A stretch of 64,000 bases of DNA from Streptomyces humi (GTDB lineage Bacteria; Actinomycetota; Actinomycetes; Streptomycetales; Streptomycetaceae), in the NCBI RefSeq assembly GCF_001005085.2, contig NZ_LBMU02000037.1, forward strand, positions 182,166 to 246,165, read 5' to 3'. The translations under genes and the position numbers were made by a program. Under the pieces are notes generated by a model. The model made no database searches. It had not been told where the DNA came from and saw only the letters and a program-made list of their open reading frames with translations. This document shows positions 39,269 through 47,850 of this stretch, one piece after another; position 1 is the stretch's first letter, and every line of letters starts with the position of its first letter.

Positions 39269-40447
39269 CTACAGCGCCTGGGCCCCCGGCTTCACCATGT
39301 TGCGGACCGTCCGTGCCTTCACGAAGTCACCGATCGCGGTCATGTCCCACTCGCCGGAGAACTGCCGGACCAGCTTCGCCATCATCACGCCCGTCTGCGC
39401 CTCGGCGTTGGTGAGGTCGAAGCGGACCAGCTCCTCGCCGGTCGCGGCGTCCAGGAGACGGCAGTAGGCCTTGGCGACCTCCGTGAACTTCTGGCCGGAG
39501 AAGGAGTTGACGGTGAAGACCAGGCCGGTGACCTCCGGGGGGATCCGGCCGAGGTCGACCACGATCACCTCGTCGTCGCCGCCCCCCTCGCCGGTCAGGT
39601 TGTCGCCGGAGTGCTTGATCGCGCCGTTGAGGATGGACAGCTTGCCGAAGTAGCAGCTGTCGACGTGGTCGCGCTGCGGGCCGTACGCGATGACCGAGGC
39701 GTCCAGGTCGATGTCCTTGCCGCGGAACGCGGGCTCCCAGCCCAGACCCATCTTGACCTGGGAGAGCAGCGGGCTGCCGCCCTTGACCAGGGACACGGTC
39801 TGGTTCTTCTGGAGGCTGACCCGGCCCTTGTCGAGGTTGATCTTCCCGGCGCCGGGGGCGGGGGCGGCGGGCGGCGCGGACGGCATCGGGGGAGCGGCGG
39901 CCGGCACCGGCTGGACCGCGGGGGCGGGGGGCGCCGCCGCGGCCGGTTCCTCCACCGTCACCCCGAAGTCCGTGGCGATGCCGGCCAGCCCGTCCGCGTA
40001 CCCCTGGCCGACCGCGCGGGCCTTCCACGCACCGCCCCGCAGGTAGATCTCCACGACCACCAGGGCCGTCTCCGCGCCCAGCTGCGGGGGCGTGAACGTG
40101 GCCAGCACCGAGCCGTCGTCCGCGTTGCGGATCGTCGCCGTCGGCTCGATGCCCTGGAAGGTCTGGCCCGCGGCGTCGGGGCTCGCGGTGACCACGATCT
40201 TCTCGATGCCCGGAGGGACCGAGGCGGTGTCGACGATGATCGCGTCGGGTGCGGCACCGCCGCCCGAGCGGTAGGTCACGCCCGCGCCCGTCGGCTGGTT
40301 GTAGAAGATGAAGTCGTCGTCGGAGCGCACCTTGCCGTCGCCCGTGAGCAGCAGGCCCGACACGTCGAGCCGCACCGGAGCGGCGACGTCCACCGCCACC
40401 CGGGAGGCGGAGAGCGGGATGTTCGAGCCAGGGGTCATAGCTGTCAT
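39269..40447 (-). CDS. two-domain TerD family protein
   Basis: 392 residues from ATG 40447 (a second ATG three codons on, at 40438, is possible). Two TerD domains, ~1-170 and ~215-392, are joined by a Pro/Ala linker (AAAAPPAPAVQPVPAAAPPMPSAPPAAPAP). Both carry the calcium-site region, e.g. SDDDFIFYNQP in the first and LDASVIAYGPQRDHVDSCYFGKLS with HSGDNLTGEGGGDDEVIVVDL in the second. TerD proteins bind calcium and belong to tellurite/stress-response systems widespread in Streptomyces. It is convergent with the sugar importer and stands alone, without other ter genes. Confidence 0.9.
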   Translation of the reverse strand: MTAMTPGSNIPLSASRVAVDVAAPVRLDVSGLLLTGDGKVRSDDDFIFYNQPTGAGVTYRSGGGAAPDAIIVDTASVPPGIEKIVVTASPDAAGQTFQGIEPTATIRNADDGSVLATFTPPQLGAETALVVVEIYLRGGAWKARAVGQGYADGLAGIATDFGVTVEEPAAAAPPAPAVQPVPAAAPPMPSAPPAAPAPGAGKINLDKGRVSLQKNQTVSLVKGGSPLLSQVKMGLGWEPAFRGKDIDLDASVIAYGPQRDHVDSCYFGKLSILNGAIKHSGDNLTGEGGGDDEVIVVDLGRIPPEVTGLVFTVNSFSGQKFTEVAKAYCRLLDAATGEELVRFDLTNAEAQTGVMMAKLVRQFSGEWDMTAIGDFVKARTVRNMVKPGAQAL

Positions 40448-40490
40448 GCCGGGTGAACGAACGGCACCGCTTTACCGTTCCCTTAAACTT

Positions 40491-41480
40491 CTACGGCACC
40501 ACCACGATCTTCCGTCCCACCCCCGCCGCGAACTGCTCCAGCGCCTGCGGATAGCTGTCCAGCGGCAGCCGGTCGCTGATGAAGACCTCCGGGTCCAGCA
40601 CCCCGTTCGCGAACAGCTCCGCCGCGCGCTCGTAGCTGTGCAGCACGGCCATGGAGCCGGTGATGGTGATCTCCTGGTTGTAGACGCGGTACGGGTCGAT
40701 CGTCACCCGGGTCGCGTAGTCGGCGACCCCGAACTGGAGGAAGGTGCCGGCCTTCGACACCCGCTCCAGGCCGTCCTGGATCGCCGCGGCGTTGCCGGTC
40801 GCGTCGATCACCACGTCCCAGCCCCGCGGGCGGTCCAGCTCGTCCGCGTTCGCGGCGGCCGCCGAGACGCCCAGCCGGCGGGCGGTCTCCAGCCGGGCCG
40901 GGTTCAGGTCGACGACGTCGACGCTCGCCGCGCCGGTCCGCTTGGCCAGCTCCAGCATCATCAGGCCCATCGTGCCCGAGCCGTAGATCAGGACGTGCGC
41001 GCCGAGGCGGGAGTTGAGGACGTCGTAGCCGCGTACCGCGCAGGACAGCGGCTCGATCAGGGCCGCGTCCTGGGTGCGGACGTGCTCGGGGAGTTTCACG
41101 CAGTTGGCGACCGGGGCGACGGCGTACTGCGCGGCGCCGCCGGGCACCGTCACGCCGATCGCGGCCCACCGCTCGCAGAGGTTGTTGTGGCCGTCCCGGC
41201 AGTAGCGGCACTCGTGGCAGTACAGCGACGGGTCGACCGCCACCTGGTCACCGACCGCCACCTCGGTCACCTGGGAGCCGACGCCCACCACCTCGCCGGC
41301 GAACTCGTGTCCCGGCACGATCGGCAGCTTGGGCGCGAACTCGCCCTGGAGGATGTGGAGGTCGGTTCCGCACAGACCGCAGGCGGCGACCTCCACGACC
41401 ACCTCGCGGGGCCCCGGCGCGGGGTCGGGCACCTCGGTGACGACGGCGCGGCCCACGGACTCGATGACGGCGGCCTTCAT
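40491..41480 (-). CDS. zinc-dependent medium-chain alcohol/polyol dehydrogenase
   Basis: 329 residues from ATG 41480, which overlaps the upstream permease stop by four bases. Catalytic zinc ligands are in ACGLCGTDLH and GHEFAGEV, and structural zinc cysteines in CHECRYCRDGHNNLC. The Rossmann motif is VLIYGSGTMGLMMLELAKR with VDVVDLNPARLE, suggesting NAD. Sorbitol, L-threonine or sugar-acid dehydrogenases share this form. As last gene of an importer operon it probably oxidises the imported polyol or sugar acid. Confidence 0.9.
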   Translation of the reverse strand: MKAAVIESVGRAVVTEVPDPAPGPREVVVEVAACGLCGTDLHILQGEFAPKLPIVPGHEFAGEVVGVGSQVTEVAVGDQVAVDPSLYCHECRYCRDGHNNLCERWAAIGVTVPGGAAQYAVAPVANCVKLPEHVRTQDAALIEPLSCAVRGYDVLNSRLGAHVLIYGSGTMGLMMLELAKRTGAASVDVVDLNPARLETARRLGVSAAAANADELDRPRGWDVVIDATGNAAAIQDGLERVSKAGTFLQFGVADYATRVTIDPYRVYNQEITITGSMAVLHSYERAAELFANGVLDPEVFISDRLPLDSYPQALEQFAAGVGRKIVVVP

Positions 41481-42322
41481 TTCACGGCTCCAAGCGACAG
41501 GCCCTGGACCAGCTTGTCCTGGGCGGCGAACCCCGCGGCGAGCACCGGCAGGGAGACGACGAGCGACGCGGCGCACACCTTGGCCAGGAACAGGCCCTGG
41601 CTGGTGATGAAGCCGGTCAGGAAGACGGGGGCGGTCTCGGCGACCACGCCCGTCAGCACCCGGGCGAAGAGAAGTTCGTTCCAGCTGAAGATGAAGCAGA
41701 TCAGGGAGGTCGCGGCGATGCCGGGCAGGGCGATCGGGGCCACCACGCGCGCCAGGATCGTCGGCAGGCGCGCGCCGTCGATCTGCGCGGCCTCGATGAC
41801 GGCGACCGGGACCTCGGCGAGGAACGACTGCATCATCCACACCGCGATCGGCAGGTTCATGGAGGTGTACAGGATGACCAGGAACCAGATGTTGTCCAGC
41901 ATGCCGGTGTTCTTCGCGAACAGGTAGACCGGCAGCAGTCCGGCGACCACCGGCAGCATCTTGGTGGACAGGAAGAAGAACAGGACGTCCGTCCACTTTT
42001 TCACCCGCCGGATCGACAGCGCGTAAGCCGCCGGGAAGGCCAGGACGAGGACGAACAGGGTCGAGACGATCGACGCCACCGCCGAGTTGACCAGTGCCGG
42101 CCACGGGCTCGCGCCGCCGCCCGCGCCGAAGAACTCGCGGTAGCCGTCCAGGGTGAGGGCGGCGCCGAAGGAGGGCGGGTTGGTCGCCGCGTCCGCCTCC
42201 GAGTGGAAGGACGTCAGCGCCATCCAGGCGACCGGGAAGAAGAAGACGATGCCGACCAGCCAGGCCACCAGGCCGATGCCGCGGCCCCGGTGCTTCTTGA
42301 CGTGCAGGGCGATGCTGCTCAT
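41477..42322 (-). CDS. sugar/polyol ABC transporter permease (MalG type)
   Basis: 281 residues from ATG 42322, overlapping the stop of the upstream permease gene (ATGA). Six membrane segments; EAA loop VIEAAQIDGARLPTILARVVAPIALPGI. The ORF extends upstream but that part lies over the partner permease in another frame. The set of binding protein, two permeases and polyol dehydrogenase resembles sorbitol/mannitol importers. Confidence 0.93.
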   Translation of the reverse strand: MSSIALHVKKHRGRGIGLVAWLVGIVFFFPVAWMALTSFHSEADAATNPPSFGAALTLDGYREFFGAGGGASPWPALVNSAVASIVSTLFVLVLAFPAAYALSIRRVKKWTDVLFFFLSTKMLPVVAGLLPVYLFAKNTGMLDNIWFLVILYTSMNLPIAVWMMQSFLAEVPVAVIEAAQIDGARLPTILARVVAPIALPGIAATSLICFIFSWNELLFARVLTGVVAETAPVFLTGFITSQGLFLAKVCAASLVVSLPVLAAGFAAQDKLVQGLSLGAVK

Positions 42323-43254
42323 GCGCGGGACGCCTCCTCTCGGAACAGGGACGACACCACGCGCAGGGCGAAGGTCGCGATGACGATCGAGCCGATGACC
42401 ACCAGGACGCCGGCTGCCGAGGCGAGGCCGTTCTCGTGGGCCTGGTAGAAGCTCTGGTAGACGGTGTACGGAAGGTTGGCGGTGCCCAGGCCGCCGGACG
42501 TGATCGTGAAGACCGCGTCGAAGTTCTGGACGATGTAGATGCTGCCCAGCAGGGCGCCGAGTTCGAGGTAGCGGCGCAGGTGCGGGAGGGTCAGATGGCG
42601 GAAGATCTGCCATTCGCCGGCGCCGTCCACCCGGGCGGCCTCGATCTGCTCCGGGTCCCGGCTCTGTAGCCCGGCGAGCAGGATCAGCATCATGAACGGC
42701 GTCCACTGCCACACCAGGGCGGCCTCGACCGCCGGCAGCGGGGTGTTGGAGATCCAGTCGGGCTGGGGTCCGCCGACGTAGTGCAGCAGACCGTTGAGCA
42801 GGCCGTACTCGGGGTTGTAGAGGACGTGCTTCCAGAGCAGGGCGGCGGCCACCGGGACGACGAGGAACGGGGCGATCAGCAGGGTGCGGACCACGCCCCG
42901 GCCGCGGAACCGGTTGTTCAGCAGCAGCGCGAGCGCGAGGCCCAGCACCAGGCTGACCAGCACCACGGTCGCCGTGAGGAGCACGGTCGTCCAGACCGAG
43001 TGGCGCAGGTCGGCGTCGGTGAGGACCTGGCGGTAGTTGTCGACGCCGGCGAAGTGCCGGGCCTTCGGGTAGAGCGCGTTCCAGTCGAAGAAGGAGATGA
43101 CCACCGTGGCCACGAACGGCAGCTGGGTCACGACGATCATGAAGACCAGGGCGGGCAGGAGCGGGGCCCGGGTGGCCCAGGCGCGCAGGCGGGCGGAGGG
43201 CGGCCGCGTGGCGCGTACGGGTGTCGCTGCGTAGGGGGCTGTCGTCGCGGTCAT
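42319..43254 (-). CDS. sugar/polyol ABC transporter permease (MalF type)
   Basis: 311 residues from ATG 43254; four-base overlaps on both sides bind it into the operon. Basic N-terminus, six membrane segments, EAA loop QIEAARVDGAGEWQIFRHLTLPHLRRY. The large periplasmic loop has DWISNTPLPAVEAALVWQWTPFMMLIL. Confidence 0.93.
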   Translation of the reverse strand: MTATTAPYAATPVRATRPPSARLRAWATRAPLLPALVFMIVVTQLPFVATVVISFFDWNALYPKARHFAGVDNYRQVLTDADLRHSVWTTVLLTATVVLVSLVLGLALALLLNNRFRGRGVVRTLLIAPFLVVPVAAALLWKHVLYNPEYGLLNGLLHYVGGPQPDWISNTPLPAVEAALVWQWTPFMMLILLAGLQSRDPEQIEAARVDGAGEWQIFRHLTLPHLRRYLELGALLGSIYIVQNFDAVFTITSGGLGTANLPYTVYQSFYQAHENGLASAAGVLVVIGSIVIATFALRVVSSLFREEASRA

Positions 43255-44618
43255 CGTCCCTCGTACTCCTTGGAGATCTTCTCGGCGAGCTGCTGGGACT
43301 TCTTCAGGGCCGAGTCGACGGACTGCCGTCCGGCGATGGCCGAGCTGATCTCCTGGGAGACCTTGGTGCCGAGATCGGTGAACTCGGGGATGTCGACGAA
43401 CTGGATGCCGGGCGCGGGCCGCGGCTGCACGCCGGGGTCGTTCGGGCGGGCGCTCTCGATGGCCTCCTTGGTCATCTCCTGGAACGCGGCGGCCGACTTC
43501 ACGTAGTCGGGGTCGGTGTACGTCGACGCCCGCTTGCCCGCCGGGACGTTGGACCAGCCGCTGGTCTCGCCGACCAGTTGCTCGTACTCCTTGCTGGAGG
43601 CCCAGGACACGAACTTCCAGGCCTTGTCGGGGTTGCGGGAGGCCTTCTGGATGCCCCAGGCCCAGGTGTAGAGCCAGCCGGCGGACTCCGTCCGCTCCAC
43701 GGGCGCGGGGACGTAGCCGAGCTTGCCCTTGACCGGGGAGCCGTTCGCCTCCAGGAGGCCGGCCGCGGAGGTGGCGTCGTACCACATCGCGACCTTGCCC
43801 TGGGTCATGTTGTTCAGGCACTCGGCGAAGCCGGACTGCGGGGCGCCGGACTCGCCGTGCGCGCGGACCAGGTCGACATAGAACTTCGTCGCCTTCTCGA
43901 AGCCGGGCGCGTCCAGCCGCGCCTTCCAGTCCTTGTCGAACCAGGTGCCGCCGAAGGTGTTCACGACCGTGGTCAGCGGCGCCATCAGCTCGCCCCAGCC
44001 GGGCAGGCCGCGCAGGCAGATGCCACGCATCCCGGACCGCGCGCCGTCCACCTTCGCGGCGAGGTCGGCGACCTGCTGCCAGGTGGGGTGGGCGGGCATC
44101 GTCAGGCCCTTCTCGGCGAGGACGTCCTTGCGGTACATCAGGAAGGACGACTCGCCGTAGAAGGGCTGGCCGTAGAGCTTGCCGTCGGAGGCGGTCAGCG
44201 CCTGCCGCATCGGCTTGAGGACGTCCTCCTCGTCGTAGCCGGGGTCCTTCGCGACGTACGAGTCCATCTCGTGCAGCCAGCCGTTGCGGGCGTAGATCGG
44301 TATCTCGTAGTTGGACAGGGTGGCCACGTCGTACTGGCCGGCCTGGTTGGCGAAGTCCTGGCTGATCTTGTCGCGGACGTCGTTCTCGGGCAGCACGGTG
44401 AAGTTGACCTTGATGCCGGTCTCCTTGGTGAAGCGCGGGGCGAGCTTCTGGAGTTCCGTCATCTGGGGGTTGTTGACCATCAGCACGTTGATCGAGTCGC
44501 CGCCGGAACCGGACCCGCCCGCACCGACCCAGCAGCCGGAGAGCAGCGGGGCGAGCAGCGTCCCTGCGGCGGCCATGGCGAGTGTGACGCGCGGCCTCCG
44601 TCGGCTCGGGGTTCGCAT
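43251..44618 (-). CDS. sugar/polyol ABC transporter substrate-binding lipoprotein
   Basis: 455 residues from ATG 44618 (AGGAGCGATCC upstream). Signal peptide with lipobox: VTLAMAAAGTLLAPLLSGC. Mature binding-protein features: INVLMVNNPQMTELQKLAPRFTKETGIKVNFTVLPENDVRDKISQDFANQAGQYDVATLSNYEIPIYARNGWL block and KLYGQPFYGESSFLMYRKDVLAEKGL. First gene of the importer operon, downstream of the DeoR gene. Substrate likely a polyol or sugar, by operon content. Confidence 0.92.
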   Translation of the reverse strand: MRTPSRRRPRVTLAMAAAGTLLAPLLSGCWVGAGGSGSGGDSINVLMVNNPQMTELQKLAPRFTKETGIKVNFTVLPENDVRDKISQDFANQAGQYDVATLSNYEIPIYARNGWLHEMDSYVAKDPGYDEEDVLKPMRQALTASDGKLYGQPFYGESSFLMYRKDVLAEKGLTMPAHPTWQQVADLAAKVDGARSGMRGICLRGLPGWGELMAPLTTVVNTFGGTWFDKDWKARLDAPGFEKATKFYVDLVRAHGESGAPQSGFAECLNNMTQGKVAMWYDATSAAGLLEANGSPVKGKLGYVPAPVERTESAGWLYTWAWGIQKASRNPDKAWKFVSWASSKEYEQLVGETSGWSNVPAGKRASTYTDPDYVKSAAAFQEMTKEAIESARPNDPGVQPRPAPGIQFVDIPEFTDLGTKVSQEISSAIAGRQSVDSALKKSQQLAEKISKEYEGR

Positions 44619-44660
44619 GGATCGCTCCTGGAGGAATCGTGATATATGGGGCATTGAAGG

Positions 44661-44711
44661 GTGTGGCAGGGTCTTCGGTGTAGCGGGGGCTTCGGTGTGG
44701 CAGGGGCTTCG
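44661..44711. repeat. three tandem 17-bp units
   Basis: GTGTGGCAGGGTCTTCG, GTGTAGCGGGGGCTTCG and GTGTGGCAGGGGCTTCG follow each other exactly in the 112-bp gap between the DeoR gene stop and the binding-protein start, i.e. in the promoter/leader region of the importer operon. Confidence 0.9.
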
Positions 44712-44730
44712 GGGAGTGCGTGGGGCGGTG

Positions 44731-45501
44731 TCAGACCCGGATGACCTGGGGGCCCAGCAGGGAGTAGCGGTGGGCCTCGGAGGAGGGCAGCAGGGTGCTC
44801 GTCACGATCGCCTCCAACGCGCCGACGCCGGCGAAGCGGCAGAAGCTGACGGCCCCGAACTTGGTGTGCACGCCCGCGAAGACCGTCCGGCGCGCGGCCA
44901 GTATCGCCTGCGCCTTGACCTCGCCGACGGCCGGGTCCGGGGTGGTCAGCCCGTGCTCCCGGGAGATGCCGTTGGCCCCGATGTAGGCGAGGTCCAGCAC
45001 GAAGCCGGCGAGCATCTTCGTCGTCCAGTGGTCGACGGTGGCGAGGGTGCCCGCCCGGACCCGGCCGCCGAGCAGCAGGACCGACGTGTTCTCGGCCTCG
45101 GCGAGCGCGCCCGCGACCGGCAGGGACGCGGTGACCACGGTCAGCGGCCGGCCCGTCGGCAGCGCCTCGGCGATGAGCCGGGGGGTGAAGCCCTCGTCGA
45201 CGAAGACGGTCTCGGCGTCGCCCAGCAGTTCGGCGGCGGCCGACGCGATCCGCCGCTTCTCCGGCACATGGCTGGTGGAGCGGAAGGCGAGGGTGGTCTC
45301 GAAACCGGCGCTCTCGACGGGGTACGCGCCCCCGTGGGTGCGGCGCACCAGGCCGTGGTCCTCCAGGGCGCGCAGGTCGCGCCGGATGGTCTCCCTGGCC
45401 ACGCCCAGCGCGTCGGCGAGTGCGGTGACGTCGACCGAGCCGGTGGCGCGGGCGGCCCGCACGATCTCGCGCTGGCGTTCTTCCGCCGTCCTCGTGCTCA
45501 T
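44731..45501 (-). CDS. DeoR family transcriptional regulator
   Basis: 256 residues from ATG 45501; a GTG four codons earlier (45513) is possible. N-terminal DeoR helix-turn-helix: REIVRAARATGSVDVTALADALGVARETIRRDLRALEDHGLVRRTHGG. The C-terminal sugar-phosphate sensor domain has VFVDEGFTPRLIAEALP, VVTASLPVAGALAE, LLLGGRVRAGTLATVD and YIGANGISREHGLTTPDP. It most likely controls the importer-dehydrogenase operon immediately downstream, sensing a phosphorylated intermediate. Confidence 0.92.
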   Translation of the reverse strand: MSTRTAEERQREIVRAARATGSVDVTALADALGVARETIRRDLRALEDHGLVRRTHGGAYPVESAGFETTLAFRSTSHVPEKRRIASAAAELLGDAETVFVDEGFTPRLIAEALPTGRPLTVVTASLPVAGALAEAENTSVLLLGGRVRAGTLATVDHWTTKMLAGFVLDLAYIGANGISREHGLTTPDPAVGEVKAQAILAARRTVFAGVHTKFGAVSFCRFAGVGALEAIVTSTLLPSSEAHRYSLLGPQVIRV

Positions 45502-45726
45502 CCCGTCACCCACTTCCTTGTGGAAACGCCTGGAACTGCCTGTGCGTCCGCCTGTGGAACTGCCCGTTCGGGCCTTGCAGCAAGTTCTACAGCGGGTGCG
45601 GGGGGCTGACCAGGTCTGTTGCGGGCCCGATACTGCCCGTGTGTGCCCGTTTGCGGCACGGAGTGCCCGCCTCGGACCTGGGCCGCTGTCCGGGAAGGGG
45701 TGGAAGCGGGCGGCCCGGATGCCCGA

Positions 45727-45771
45727 ACGCGACGGCGGGCGGGCCCGTTCGGTGCCCGCCCGCCGTCGCGT
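45727..45771. terminator. terminator downstream of the uronate dehydrogenase gene
   Basis: A perfect 18-bp stem (45727-45744 with 45754-45771) with a nine-base loop. It lies about 100 bp past the stop of the minus-strand udh-like gene and shields the DeoR gene. The remaining gap (45514-45726) holds no gene that I can see. Confidence 0.88.
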
Positions 45772-45781
45772 GCGATCGTTT

Positions 45782-45872
45782 CGTGCCGTGCCGTGCCGTG
45801 CCGTGCCGCGCCGTGCCGCGCCGTGCCGCGCCGCGCTGGCCGTGCTGGCCGTGCCGTGCCGCGCCGTACGTG
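45782..45872. repeat. pentanucleotide microsatellite
   Basis: A run of about 17 GTGCC/GCGCC pentamers, interrupted by two GCTGGCC units, ends two bases before the stop codon of the udh-like gene. It is likely to vary in length between strains. Confidence 0.9.
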
Positions 45873-45874
45873 CC

Positions 45875-46684
45875 TCAGTACGGCCAGACCGGCGGGTCGA
45901 CGACGAACCGGCCGCCCAGGTGGGTGTGGGCCGGGTTCCCGGGATCCAGCTCGCCGAGTCCGGCGATCAGCTTCTCGGCGTACGGCTCGGAGTCGTCCCG
46001 CGGCTCGTAGCCGAGCGCCCGCGCGGAGGTCAGGTCCCACCACAGGCGGGTGTTGGCGGAGGAGCCGTAGACGACGGTGTGGCCGACCTCCTCGGCGGTC
46101 AGGGCCGCGTGGAAGAGGCGGGCGCCGTCGGCCGGGCTCATCCACACCGAGAGCATCCGCACGTCGGTGGGCTCCGCGAAGCAGGAGCCGATGCGGACCG
46201 AGACGGTCTCCAGGCCGTGCCGGTCCCAGTACAGCTGGGCGAGGTCCTCGCCGAACGACTTGGACAGTCCGTAGAAGGTGTCCGGGCGGCGCGGGGTGTC
46301 GACCGGGACCGGCGGCTCGCCCGCGCGCGGGGCCGGGGTGAAGCCGACGGCGTGGTTGGAGGAGGCGAAGACGATCCGGGGTACGCCCGCCTCGCGGGCG
46401 GCCTCGTAGAGGTTGTACGTGCCCTCGATGTTCGACCGGAGGATCTTCTCGAAGGGTGCCTCCAGGGAGATCCCCGCGAGGTGCAGGACCGCGTCCACAC
46501 CCCGTACCGCCTCGCGCAGCGCGTCCCGGTCGGAGAGGTCGGCCGTGATCGCGTCGGGCTCGCCCTCGATCGGCCGCACGTCGAACAGGCGCAGCTCGTA
46601 GCCGTACTCCGGGAGCAGGGAGCGCATCAGGGTGCCGAGCCCGCCTGCGGCGCCGGTGAGCAGTAGCGTGCGGGGAGTGGGCAT
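45875..46684 (-). CDS. udh: uronate dehydrogenase
   Basis: 269-residue short-chain-type oxidoreductase of the epimerase family, the normal Udh length. Cofactor loop LLLTGAAGGLGTLMRSLL with acid FDVRPIEG indicates NAD. Ser/Tyr/Lys catalytic residues are in FASSNHAVGF and DTFYGLSKSFGEDLAQLY. The block RIGSCFAEPTDVRMLSVWMSPADGARLF is characteristic of uronate dehydrogenases, which oxidise galacturonate or glucuronate to aldarolactone. Diverges from the kdgD gene, which acts later in the same aldarate route; so pectin-derived uronic acids are a likely substrate. Confidence 0.87.
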   Translation of the reverse strand: MPTPRTLLLTGAAGGLGTLMRSLLPEYGYELRLFDVRPIEGEPDAITADLSDRDALREAVRGVDAVLHLAGISLEAPFEKILRSNIEGTYNLYEAAREAGVPRIVFASSNHAVGFTPAPRAGEPPVPVDTPRRPDTFYGLSKSFGEDLAQLYWDRHGLETVSVRIGSCFAEPTDVRMLSVWMSPADGARLFHAALTAEEVGHTVVYGSSANTRLWWDLTSARALGYEPRDDSEPYAEKLIAGLGELDPGNPAHTHLGGRFVVDPPVWPY

Positions 46685-46908
46685 CCACGGTCTCCTTGAC
46701 TCGGCGCCGGTCGCGTATGTGCATCCTATTCACATTCATGGACACGCTAGGGAGCCGGGGTGCGCCGCGTCAAGTGTGCCGTGGAGTGCGCGAATCCGCT
46801 CGCATGTTGGTCGTTTGTCTGCTTGACCGGCCCTGATGGAGGCTCGTAACGTGGTCGCGTTCATGAATATAGACGCCGATCAGAGACATGCATCGCCAGG
46901 GAGCGCCC

Positions 46909-47850
46909 GTGACGCCAGCCCCTCTCGCCGCCCGGCTCCGTGACCCGCGCGGGCCGCTCTTCTTCCCCGTCACGGCCTACGGCCCCGACGGCTCCCTCGA
47001 CCTCGACGTCTACCGCGAGCACGTACGGCGGGGCGTCGAGGCCGGTGCCGCCGCGGTGTTCGCCTGCTGCGGCACCGGGGAGTTCCACGCGCTGCTGCCG
47101 GAGGAGTTCGAGGCCTGCGTGAGCGCTGCCGTGGCGGCGGCCGACGGACGGGTGCCGGTCGTCGCGGGCGCCGGCTACGGCACCGCGCTCGCCGTGCGCT
47201 ACGCGCGTCTCGCCGAGGCCGCGGGCGCCGACGGTCTGCTCGCCATGCCGCCCTACCTGGTGGTCGCCGGCCAGGAGGGCCTGCTGCGGCACTACCGGGA
47301 GGTGGCCGCGGCGACCGGCCTCCCGGTGATCGTCTACCAGCGCGACAACGCGGTGTTCACCCCGGCCACCGCCGTCGAACTCGCCCGCACCGAGGGCGTC
47401 ATCGGCTTCAAGGACGGTCTCGGCGACCTGGACCTGATGCAGCGGATCGTGAGCGCCGTCCGCACCGAGGTCCCCGGCGACTTCCTCTACTTCAACGGCC
47501 TGCCCACCGCCGAACAGACCCAGCTCGCCTACCGGGCCATCGGCATCGACCTGTACTCCTCGGCCGTCTTCTGCTTCGTCCCCGAGATCGCCCTCGCCTT
47601 CCACACCGCGCTGCGCGAGGGCGACCGGGCCACGGTGGACCGCCTGCTGGACGGCTTCTACCGTCCCTTCGTCGAACTCCGCGCGCAGGGCCGGGGATAC
47701 GCCGTCTCGCTCGTCAAGGCCGGGGTACGGCTGCGCGGTCTGGACGTGGGCGAGGTCCGGCCCCCGCTGCACGAGCCGGGCGAGGACCATGTGAAGCAGC
47801 TCGCCCAGCTGGTCGAGCGCGGGTACGCACTGCTGGAGGGGGACGCGTGA
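46909..47850 (+). CDS. kdgD: 5-dehydro-4-deoxyglucarate dehydratase
   Basis: 313 residues from GTG 46909 (AGGGAGC upstream); an ATG at 46888 in frame has no good site. A DHDPS-fold enzyme with GPLFFPVTAYGPDGSLDLD, CCGTGEFHALLPEE, tyrosine in VIVYQRDNAVFT and Schiff-base lysine in GVIGFKDGLGDLDLM; RDNAV and FKDG(L/V)GD are typical of KdgD. It dehydrates and decarboxylates 5-keto-4-deoxyglucarate to 2-oxoglutarate semialdehyde. It pairs with the divergent udh and overlaps the next gene by four bases. Confidence 0.88.
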   Translation: MTPAPLAARLRDPRGPLFFPVTAYGPDGSLDLDVYREHVRRGVEAGAAAVFACCGTGEFHALLPEEFEACVSAAVAAADGRVPVVAGAGYGTALAVRYARLAEAAGADGLLAMPPYLVVAGQEGLLRHYREVAAATGLPVIVYQRDNAVFTPATAVELARTEGVIGFKDGLGDLDLMQRIVSAVRTEVPGDFLYFNGLPTAEQTQLAYRAIGIDLYSSAVFCFVPEIALAFHTALREGDRATVDRLLDGFYRPFVELRAQGRGYAVSLVKAGVRLRGLDVGEVRPPLHEPGEDHVKQLAQLVERGYALLEGDA

